Source: Gammaproteobacteria bacterium RIFCSPHIGHO2_12_FULL_37_34 (GTDB taxonomy: Bacteria; Pseudomonadota; Gammaproteobacteria; DSM-16500). Taken from it: a stretch of DNA of 18,547 nucleotides. Below, one piece after another: positions 1 to 5,765 of this stretch; within the stretch, counting starts at the first letter, position 1, and each line of letters opens with the position of its first letter. The position numbers were made by a program, and so were the translations under genes. The stretch is taken from the NCBI GenBank assembly GCA_001801495.1, contig MGXW01000086.1:1-18547 (forward strand), in the 5' to 3' direction. The notes under the pieces were generated by a model, which did no database searches, was not told where the DNA came from, and worked only from the letters and a program-made list of their open reading frames with translations.

Positions 1-99
1 TGGCTGTACTTTAGAAATTCACCTCAAGCCTTTCTCCAACAAAGATTTGAAAGAAAAGCACGCTTAAAGCGCTGTGCTTTTTACTTCATCGTTAGGTAT

Positions 100-447
100 T
101 AAAGTGCCAGAAATATCATGGTAAAAGATGGTGTATTTAGTGGGTTAGTAGATTTAGATGGTTTAACCCAAGGCGATCCGCTAGAGGCTATTGGGAGAAT
201 TAAATTAAGTTGGTACGGTACCCATCATGGTGAGATTTACACAAATGCTGTAATGAATGAATTGGAGCTTAGTGAAAAAGAAAGACAGTTAGTTCTTGTG
301 TATGCGCTACTTAATAAAATTTCATGGACTTGTGAAAATGGTATTCAGTTTAACCAAAATACTATGGCAGTAGTTGATAAAGAAAAAGAAAAAATAGACA
401 AAAAAATGATTAAAGCAATTGCTGCAGAACTAGACGATGAGGTATGA
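100..447 (+). pseudogene. C-terminal fragment of an aminoglycoside-phosphotransferase (APH)-like kinase
   Basis: The open frame from ATG 118 gives only 109 residues, yet it resembles the C-terminal part of APH/choline-kinase fold proteins: a segment like the metal-binding motif (GLVDLDG, followed by QGDPLEAIGRIKLSW) and a helical tail. Intact APH proteins are usually over 250 residues and carry a catalytic loop of the HGD...N type just before this segment. Here the same frame continues upstream of the ATG as SARNI, which suits the end of such a loop, but meets TAA at 100-102, and no frame upstream gives the expected HGD. I infer a 5'-truncated or frameshifted remnant. Bases 1-99 have short open stretches in frames 1 and 2 that I cannot assign. 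The stop codon (445-447) directly abuts the ATG of the next gene. Any substrate is unknown. A short genuine protein remains possible. Confidence 0.5.
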
Positions 448-1206
448 ATGGAAACGTATAAGAATCTATGTACACAGTATTACAATTTAGATAAGCCAAT
501 AGCGTCATCTGATGCTTTGAACTTTTATTTTAAATATGCAAAAAAAGCCAATGGCCCAATATTTGAGCCTATGTGCGGCACAGGTCGATTCTTAATACCA
601 ATCCTAGAGAGAGGATTTGATATTGAAGGGTCAGATGCATCACAGTATATGCTTTCTGTATGTAGAGAAAAATGTAACTCTAAGAAATTAAATCCTAAAT
701 TGTACCAGCAGTTTTTACAACAAATGGCATTTAAAAATCGCTATTCACTTATTTTTATTCCCAGTGGTTCATTCGGACTAATCGTTAATATTGAGGAAGC
801 AAAAAAATGCCTAAAAATATTATACGATCATCTTTTGCCTAATGGAAAACTGGTATTTGAAATAGAAACTTTACGAGCCATACCGAATAATTTGGGTAAT
901 TCTCAGGAGCGATATGTTGATAGAGAAGATGGAGGGAAAATATTATTAACCACCCTGTCATCTTATCATAAAGAAAATCAAGTTTTACAAACTATTTGTC
1001 ATTACGATTTTATTTCCAATAATAAAAAAATTCAGACAGAAATAGAAACTTTTCAAGTTCGCCTTTATCAAGATAAAGAAATAGATGAATGGTTAAAAGA
1101 CACTGGATTTAAAATAATTTCTCGTTATGGCGATTATAATCAACGGCCATCGAACGAAGACGATGAATTAATTATTTATGAATGTGAAAAGGTATCTAAT
1201 GAGTAA
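448..1206 (+). CDS. Class I SAM-dependent methyltransferase
   Basis: This 252-residue protein has a Rossmann-type SAM-binding motif I near residues 39-50 (FEPMCGTGRFLI), an acidic residue at the end of the second strand (EGSDAS, about 60-65), and a post-motif III region (LLPNGKLVFEIET) followed by a mostly beta C-terminal part. That is the usual architecture of small-molecule methyltransferases of the Methyltransf_25/11 type. The substrate cannot be read from the sequence. A GAGG at 439-442 sits 5 nt before the ATG, and the gene starts immediately after the stop of the upstream fragment, so the two were probably co-translated. Its 3' end overlaps the next ORF by 8 bp (1199-1206). Base composition is more AT-rich than the core genes to the right, which suggests acquired DNA. 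Confidence 0.75.
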   Translation: METYKNLCTQYYNLDKPIASSDALNFYFKYAKKANGPIFEPMCGTGRFLIPILERGFDIEGSDASQYMLSVCREKCNSKKLNPKLYQQFLQQMAFKNRYSLIFIPSGSFGLIVNIEEAKKCLKILYDHLLPNGKLVFEIETLRAIPNNLGNSQERYVDREDGGKILLTTLSSYHKENQVLQTICHYDFISNNKKIQTEIETFQVRLYQDKEIDEWLKDTGFKIISRYGDYNQRPSNEDDELIIYECEKVSNE

Positions 1207-1555
1207 AGTTATTATTGTTGAATTGCAAGATCAAGAAATTACTGAAATGGGTGTAGAAGCTATTATTGATTTCTATCGCACGATGGCAGTTGATCAGTTG
1301 CAAATTTCAGGGTTGAATGTTTTTGCAACTGGGGCTGATTCGTCTTCTCTAAATGTAGTGATAGATACCAGAAAAAACGGTGAATTCAGTTCTGAAATTA
1401 TTAATCCTATAGCTGGTTTTTTTAAAAAGCACCAAGTTTCCTGGGGTTGGTTTGTCACCGCTACTGCTGTAGTAGATGATATAGAAAGAAGGTGGACCCC
1501 TTTGTCTAGACAAAGGGGTCCACCTTCGTATTTGGCGGTCTTTCGTGGTCTTTGA
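1199..1555 (+). pseudogene. Truncated ORF, possibly the N-terminal domain of a GNAT acetyltransferase
   Basis: The start is ATG 1199, inside the end of the methyltransferase gene, with AAGG at 1188-1191 as a ribosome binding site. About 97 residues look like ordinary protein, ending in FFKKHQVSWGWFVTATAVVDDIERRW. The pattern 'FFK...PWGWFV..' followed by an acidic segment resembles the N-terminal domain that precedes the acetyl-CoA domain in some GNAT proteins; this is recollection of family style, not a search result. The frame then enters a perfect palindrome at 1488 and runs to TGA 1553-1555 through low-plausibility sequence (TPLSRQRGPPSY). No acetyl-CoA motif follows. I infer that the gene was cut by a rearrangement at the palindrome. 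The alternative is a small intact protein of unknown function. Confidence 0.45.
1488..1527. repeat. Perfect 40-bp palindrome
   Basis: Every base pair i/i' from 1507/1508 outward to 1488/1527 is complementary (20 of 20). The centre is TCTAGA and each half carries GACAAAGGGGTCCACC. The element could be two abutting 20-bp terminal inverted repeats of an insertion sequence left after loss of the interior. It could also be the terminator of ssrA: read on the minus strand it lies 41 nt past the tmRNA 3' end and is followed by TTTCTATATC, a mediocre T-rich tract. The two readings are compatible. It coincides with the point where the upstream ORF stops looking like protein. Confidence 0.85.
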
Positions 1556-1568
1556 TCGTTTTTTAAAC

Positions 1569-1981
1569 TGGTGGAGGCGGCGGGAATTGAACCCGCGTCC
1601 GCAAACTCTCTACTCTTGGGTCTACATGTGTATCCAATCATTTTATTTAGCTATTTCACCTCCGATTGGCAGGATGTTAAAATAGCGATCCCTCATTTTA
1701 TTTAGTGGTTTGATCTCGGGCAGATCATTCCACGAGCTTGTATCATCTGACCACCCGTGTTTGCCTTGCGGTAAACGTCCAATCGTACAAGCACAATCGG
1801 TGGATGGCGCTATGCCGGTGTTTAAGCGGCGATTGCTTCAGCTTCTACGAAGCGAGCATCATTAGCGAAGTTGCGTTTTTTGTTGGCAACTATTTGTTTT
1901 GTAACATTTTTTACGAGGTAAGTTACATCCTCGACATGCACTTTGAGCTTCGTAATCCACGTCGAAACCAGGTTCGCCCCC
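1569..1981 (-). ncRNA. ssrA: Transfer-messenger RNA (tmRNA)
   Basis: tmRNA enters stalled ribosomes as an alanyl-tRNA mimic and supplies a short reading frame for a degradation tag. On the minus strand the 5' end GGGGGCG (1981-1975) pairs with CGCCTCC before an encoded ACCA ending at 1569, giving a 7-bp acceptor with one G-U. The T-arm is GCGGGTTCAATTCCCGC, and the conserved CCTCGTAAAAA and AAATAGTT segments precede the resume codon. The tag frame is at 1887-1825 with stop TAA 1824-1822. The 413-nt length is larger than the 363 nt of E. coli but within the range of one-piece tmRNAs. smpB lies directly upstream on the same strand. A TATACT -10 element places transcription start at the mature 5' end. 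Confidence 0.97.
1822..1887 (-). CDS. tmRNA proteolysis-tag reading frame
   Basis: By alignment with E. coli tmRNA (AAATAGTC then GCA), the resume codon is GCC at 1887-1885. The frame reads ANKKRNF followed by ANDARFVEAEAIAA and ends at TAA, 21 encoded residues. The hydrophobic AA C-terminus is the expected ClpXP degron. This is long compared with the 10 encoded residues of E. coli (ANDENYALAA). A second in-frame GCT AAT GAT at 1866-1858 would by itself give a conventional 14-residue tag beginning AND, so the first seven codons look like an extra N-terminal module. Confidence 0.8.
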   Translation of the reverse strand, partial: ANKKRNFANDARFVEAEAIAA

Positions 1982-1987
1982 TTTACT

Positions 1988-1993
1988 AGTATA
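1988..1993 (-). promoter_or_regulatory. -10 element of ssrA promoter
   Basis: On the minus strand TATACT (1993-1988) lies 6 nt before the predicted tmRNA 5' G at 1981, the standard distance from a sigma70 -10 element to the start point. The -35 region around 2011-2017 (CCCTAC on the minus strand) is a poor match, so only the -10 is called. Confidence 0.5.
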
Positions 1994-2049
1994 AGCTTAA
2001 AAACGAAATGGTAGGGATTCTATGTAAAAAAATCAAGGATTATTAAAAA

Positions 2050-2520
2050 CTAGCGTTTCAATTTAAATAATCGTTGTTTTTCTCGTTGCCAATCACGTTC
2101 TTTTTCCATCGCGCGTTTGTCATGTGATTTCTTACCTTTTGCAAGACCCATCTCAAGTTTAACACGATTGTTTTTCCAATGAAGAGTAAGCGGAACGATC
2201 GTATAACCCCTGCGTTCAACATACCCCAATAGTTTATTAAGTTCCCGTTGATGTAGTAGTAATTTTCTAGAGCGTTGTGGTTCAGGTGTAATATGAGTAG
2301 AGACAGTTTTTAGCGGGGTAATCGATGCGCCGAATAGCCAGGCCTCGCCACGTTTTAATAAGATATAACCCTGATCCAGTTGGACGTGCCCAGCACGTAG
2401 ACTTTTTACTTCCCATCCTTGTAAAGCAACGCCTGCTTCAAAACGATCTTCAATAAAATAGTCATGTAAAGCTTTACGATTGATGGTAATCATTGTATTT
2501 GTGTTTTGTGTTTGTTTCAT
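2050..2520 (-). CDS. smpB: SsrA-binding protein SmpB
   Basis: SmpB binds the tRNA-like domain of tmRNA and occupies the decoding centre and mRNA channel of stalled ribosomes. The 156-residue protein carries the family hallmarks in order: HDYFIEDRFEAGVALQGWEVKSLRAG near residues 20-45, YILLKRGEAWLFGASITP, RKLLLHQREL, GYTIVPL, and the basic C-terminal tail GLAKGKKSHDKR...WQREKQRLFK that follows the mRNA path. The adjacent ssrA gene on the same strand supports the call. The start is uncertain: ATG 2520 gives the usual length, ATG 2493 would give 147 residues, and neither has a clear Shine-Dalgarno. A TATACT at 2533-2528 would put transcription start only 1-2 nt before ATG 2520, implying a nearly leaderless message. 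Confidence 0.96.
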   Translation of the reverse strand: MKQTQNTNTMITINRKALHDYFIEDRFEAGVALQGWEVKSLRAGHVQLDQGYILLKRGEAWLFGASITPLKTVSTHITPEPQRSRKLLLHQRELNKLLGYVERRGYTIVPLTLHWKNNRVKLEMGLAKGKKSHDKRAMEKERDWQREKQRLFKLKR

Positions 2521-2535
2521 GTTGCGCAGTATAAT
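2506..2535 (+). promoter_or_regulatory. Candidate sigma70 promoter for ratA-rnfH
   Basis: TTGTGT (2506-2511) and a perfect TATAAT (2530-2535) are separated by 18 bp, with start expected near 2542, about 24 nt before the ratA ATG. The -10 overlaps, on the opposite strand, a TATACT at 2533-2528 that could serve smpB, so the two divergent promoters may compete for polymerase. The call rests on pattern only. Confidence 0.45.
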
Positions 2536-2565
2536 GGCAAATCTTAAAATTTGGAACTAGCCAAG

Positions 2566-3006
2566 ATGTATACGCTAAATAGAAATGCGATTGTTCCTTA
2601 TTCAACACGACAAATGTTTGAATTAGTCAATAACATTGAGGATTACCCAAGGTTTTTACCTTGGTGTCAGCACAGTCAAGTGATTAGCCGTACGGATATT
2701 GAAGTCGTAGCGGAACTCGTGGTGAACTGGAAAGGCATTCATAGAAGTTTTACTACTCGCAATCATCTTTATCCTTATGAACGTATGGATATGAATTTAG
2801 TGAAGGGGCCTTTGCAGCATATGGAAGGTGTATGGATGTTTCACGCTTTAGATGAGCATGCATGCAAGGTTATCCTTGATTTAGAATTTGAATTTACGGG
2901 TAGTTTTATTGATCGGGTTTTTCGGCCCGTTTTTCAAAATATAGCTGATACTTTAGTAGATGCATTTTGCAAACGAGCAGTGGAGTTGTATGGTAATGCA
3001 CCCTAA
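2566..3006 (+). CDS. ratA: RatA/PasT, START-like (COQ10/polyketide cyclase fold) protein
   Basis: The 146-residue protein matches the RatA/PasT family in length and motifs: YSTRQMFELVNNIEDYPRFLPWC near the N-terminus, LVVNWKGIHRSFTTRN in the middle, and the C-terminal helix FQNIADTLVDAFCKRAVELYG. The family has a START-like fold related to Coq10; in E. coli RatA is reported to block 70S assembly, and PasT has been linked to persistence and respiratory function, so its main role is debated. ATG 2566 is preferred over the upstream TTG 2551 because it gives MYTLNRNAIVPYS, the usual N-terminus, with GGAA at 2553-2556. It is divergent from smpB and overlaps rnfH by 11 bp, the classical arrangement. 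Confidence 0.93.
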   Translation: MYTLNRNAIVPYSTRQMFELVNNIEDYPRFLPWCQHSQVISRTDIEVVAELVVNWKGIHRSFTTRNHLYPYERMDMNLVKGPLQHMEGVWMFHALDEHACKVILDLEFEFTGSFIDRVFRPVFQNIADTLVDAFCKRAVELYGNAP

Positions 3007-3271
3007 AATAACGGTTGAAGTTGCTTATGCCAAACCAGATCAGCAGCGTATTATCACACTTTCGATAGAGCAAGGCGCCACAATTGAATGTGTTATTCAA
3101 CAATCCGGCATTTTATTTTTTTTCCCAGAAATTGATTTATGTCAGCAGGCCGTCGGAATCTTTGGTAAGCGAGCGGCACTTAGTGACAAAGTTCAAGATG
3201 GTGATCGTGTGGAAATTTATCGACCATTAATGATTGACCCTAAAGAATCGCGGCGGAGGAGGGCTGGATAA
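2996..3271 (+). CDS. rnfH: RnfH family ubiquitin-like protein (PasI)
   Basis: This 91-residue protein has the RnfH signature: ITVEVAYA at the N-terminus, GATIECVIQQSGI, VGIFGKRAALSDKVQDGDRVEIYRPLMIDPKESRRRRA at the end. The fold is ubiquitin/ThiS-like. It is paired with ratA as in E. coli (pasTI), but a true antitoxin role is disputed. ATG 2996 reproduces the family N-terminus; ATG 2990 is also possible, and GGAG at 2982-2985 serves either. The gene overlaps ratA by 11 bp, indicating translational coupling, and its 3' end overlaps the convergent bamE by 32 bp. Confidence 0.92.
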   Translation: MHPKITVEVAYAKPDQQRIITLSIEQGATIECVIQQSGILFFFPEIDLCQQAVGIFGKRAALSDKVQDGDRVEIYRPLMIDPKESRRRRAG

Positions 3272-3569
3272 CCTCCTGTAATCGTCCATCATCAAAAATT
3301 AAAACAACGCGTTTAATCATCATTTTTTCATAACCTTTTTGATAAGTATAGATATAATTGAGGCGTTTTGGTGTGAATACGTTGATTAATATAGGATCGC
3401 CCATAATCGTTTTAACTTGTGATTCTGTCATGCCTCTTTGAAGTTGATTAATATTTTCTTGTGTAATAATATTGCCTTGTTCAACATCAAGCTTATGCAC
3501 TCGGAACAATGAACAACTCGATAAAATTAAAATTAAAAAAATTATAGTAAACGATGCTGTTTTTTTCAT
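3240..3569 (-). CDS. bamE: Outer membrane assembly lipoprotein BamE (SmpA)
   Basis: BamE is the small lipoprotein of the BAM complex that inserts beta-barrel proteins into the outer membrane. The product has a Lys-Lys N-terminus, a hydrophobic stretch and a lipobox LSSC with the lipidated Cys at residue 19, followed by the SmpA/OmlA domain: QGNIITQENINQLQRGMTESQVKTIMGDP, then a beta region with NYIYTYQKG and VVLIFDDGRL. ATG 3569 is chosen over TTG 3575 because AGAG lies about 8 nt upstream and it gives a standard signal peptide. At 109 residues it is close to E. coli BamE (113). The gene converges on and overlaps rnfH, and diverges from fur. Confidence 0.94.
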   Translation of the reverse strand: MKKTASFTIIFLILILSSCSLFRVHKLDVEQGNIITQENINQLQRGMTESQVKTIMGDPILINVFTPKRLNYIYTYQKGYEKMMIKRVVLIFDDGRLQEVIQPSSAAIL

Positions 3570-3660
3570 ATACAATACTCTGTTATTTAATATGCGTTAT
3601 TTTAATGGAAATAAAAGTAATAACAAGATGCTTACACTGATTATATAGAGGCATACGATA

Positions 3661-4074
3661 TTGGATAACGTCAATTTAAAGAAAGTGGGGTTAAAGGTTA
3701 CTACTCCTAGGCTTAAAATTCTGGAAATTATGGAGAAGGCTAAAGAGCATCATCTTAGTGCGGAAGATATTTATCGGGTTTTATTTGAGTCAGGGGATGA
3801 AATTGGTTTAGCGACTATTTATCGTGTATTAACGCAGTTTGAAACAGCTGGTTTGGTTGTGAAGCATTATTTTGAAGGAGGTCAATCTGTTTTTGAGCTG
3901 GATCATGGAATACATCATGATCATTTAGTTTGTGTGAAATGTAATTGTGTTGAAGAATTTGTTGATTCGATTATTGAGCAACGCCAACAAGAAATAGCTA
4001 AACAAGCAGGTTATACAATTACGGATCATAGTTTGAATATTTATGGTATTTGTAAACAGTGCCAAAAAAAATAA
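3661..4074 (+). CDS. fur: Ferric uptake regulator Fur
   Basis: Fur is a metal-dependent dimeric repressor of iron-uptake genes. The 137-residue protein has the N-terminal winged helix (LKKVGLKVTTPRLKILEIME ... AEDIYRVL ... IGLATIYRVLTQFE), the His-rich metal site HGIHHDHLVCVKC and a second Cys pair (CKQC) near the C-terminus. The start is TTG 3661: no ATG occurs between the in-frame TAG at 3646-3648 and the conserved LKK, and GAGG (3648-3651) is 9 nt upstream. A weak TTG start suggests low or tuned translation. The 91-bp gap to divergent bamE must contain promoters for both; I see no convincing Fur box there. Confidence 0.95.
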   Translation: MDNVNLKKVGLKVTTPRLKILEIMEKAKEHHLSAEDIYRVLFESGDEIGLATIYRVLTQFETAGLVVKHYFEGGQSVFELDHGIHHDHLVCVKCNCVEEFVDSIIEQRQQEIAKQAGYTITDHSLNIYGICKQCQKK

Positions 4075-4082
4075 GCTAAAAA

Positions 4083-5765
4083 TCAGCATATGTCTTGCAG
4101 CATTTCTTCTGCATGTTTGAGCGTTGTTTCAGTGATTTTTTCGCCAGCCAGCATCCGGGCAATTTCTTTGGGTTTATCAGCGGATTCTAACAATCGCAAT
4201 CGTGTATGGGTCGATTGATTGGCCACCTGTTTTTCTACCAGCAAGTGATGATGGCCGCAAGCTGCAACTTGTGGTAAATGCGTGATGCAAAAGATCTGAT
4301 ACGTTTTCCCTAGTTGTCGCAACAACTTCCCGATCTTTTCCGCAGTTGCACCTCCCACCCCCGTATCCACTTCATCAAAAATAAGTGTAGGTGTAATGCT
4401 CTGATGAGCGAGTGCAAGATGTACAGCTAAACTTAAACGGGATAATTCTCCGCCCGAAATAATTTTAGCAAGCGGTTGTAATGGTTGATCAAGATTGGTT
4501 TTGATCAGAAAATTAATTTTTTCATAACCATATGGGGTAGGATCGGTATTTTCTTCATGAGCATATTTTTCAAGTGTAATATGACATTCGCCATGAGGTA
4601 ATGATAATGAACGTATAGTGGATGTGATTTCTTTTGATAATTGTTTGGCTGCTTGTTCTCGATCATTGCTTAATTGAGTTGCTAGCTCATGATATTTTAC
4701 CGCAATGTTTTTTTGTTTTGTTTCCATAGTTTGAAGTTGAGTGCCACTTGCTTGCATGGCATTTAAATCGGTTTGTAATCGTTCATACAAATCGATTAAT
4801 GTATGAGGTTGTGTTTTGTGTTTGCGCGCAAGGTCAAGAATTTGACTAACGCGCTGCTCAAGCTGTTGTAAGCGTTCGGGTTCAGGCTCATTTATTTCTA
4901 AATAATCACGCAGCTCCCCCTCAAGATCATGGAGTTGTATGCTGATTGAAGCAAGCATGTTAATCCAAGTGGTGATACGTGTATCGATGGGTTGAACAGC
5001 TTCAAGAGATTTACGCATTTTGTTTAAATAAGATAAAACAGTATGTTGTTCGTTTTCACATAAATGGTGTAATGTTTCTTGAATGTGTTCCAGTAAGTCT
5101 TCCACATGTGTTAATTTGCGATGCTCGTTTTCTAGTTCATCCCATTCTCCCGCTTGTAATTGTAGAGCACACAGTTCATCAATTTGGAAACGTAAGTATT
5201 CGCGACGCTGTTCGTGATCAGCAATGTTTTTGTGTAGTATTTCTATTTCTTTATCCAACTGCTTCCATTCGTTTGCTAACTTTTTAATCTCATTTACTAA
5301 TGATACATGTTCTGCATAACGATCTAAAATATCGCGTTGATGTTCGGTTTTAAGCAACACTTGTTGTTCGTGTTGTCCATGTAAATGAAACAAATGTTCA
5401 CTTAATTCACGAATAAGTTGAAGTGTTGTAGGTGTACCATTAATGTAGTTACGTGTTCGCCCATCTTGTGTCAGTATTCTGCGAATAATACATTCATCCG
5501 AATCTTGAAAAAAATCGTGTTTAATCAGCCATTCACGTGCAGGAGATAATCGATTGATATCAAAACATAAATTAATTTCTGCTTGTTCTTTTCCCGGCCG
5601 AATCATTTCAATGCGGCTGCGACCACCGAGAGCAAGTTCTATTGCTTCTAAAAATATTGATTTTCCAGCTCCAGTTTCACCGGTAATCATTGTGCTACCA
5701 TTAAGAAAATTAATTTGTAGCTCTTCAATGGTTGCCAAATGGCGGATGTGAATTTGAGTTAACAT
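4083..5765 (-). CDS. recN: DNA repair protein RecN
   Basis: RecN is an SMC-like ATPase used in double-strand break repair. The 560-residue protein begins MLTQIHIRHLATIEELQINF, with Walker A GETGAGKS at residues 29-36, a long central coiled-coil region, the ABC signature SGGELSR and Walker B TLIFDEVDTGVGG near the C-terminus, then the conserved ITHLPQVAACGHHHLLVEK. The start is ATG 5765, matching the family N-terminus; an in-frame ATG at 5822 would add 19 residues without family support. The gene starts inside the 3' end of nadK (41-bp overlap) and has no strong Shine-Dalgarno, so translation may depend on ribosomes finishing nadK. No LexA box is evident near the start. Confidence 0.96.
   Translation of the reverse strand: MLTQIHIRHLATIEELQINFLNGSTMITGETGAGKSIFLEAIELALGGRSRIEMIRPGKEQAEINLCFDINRLSPAREWLIKHDFFQDSDECIIRRILTQDGRTRNYINGTPTTLQLIRELSEHLFHLHGQHEQQVLLKTEHQRDILDRYAEHVSLVNEIKKLANEWKQLDKEIEILHKNIADHEQRREYLRFQIDELCALQLQAGEWDELENEHRKLTHVEDLLEHIQETLHHLCENEQHTVLSYLNKMRKSLEAVQPIDTRITTWINMLASISIQLHDLEGELRDYLEINEPEPERLQQLEQRVSQILDLARKHKTQPHTLIDLYERLQTDLNAMQASGTQLQTMETKQKNIAVKYHELATQLSNDREQAAKQLSKEITSTIRSLSLPHGECHITLEKYAHEENTDPTPYGYEKINFLIKTNLDQPLQPLAKIISGGELSRLSLAVHLALAHQSITPTLIFDEVDTGVGGATAEKIGKLLRQLGKTYQIFCITHLPQVAACGHHHLLVEKQVANQSTHTRLRLLESADKPKEIARMLAGEKITETTLKHAEEMLQDIC

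Noticed and set aside
1738..1989. Plus-strand open frame of 83 codons
   Set aside because: It is antisense to the tmRNA gene and has no protein family features; the tmRNA explains the sequence.
3594..3636. AT-rich dyad (GTTATTTTA...TAAAAGTAATAAC) between bamE and fur as a Fur box
   Set aside because: It matches the Fur consensus poorly and AT-rich dyads are common in this base composition; autoregulation cannot be claimed.
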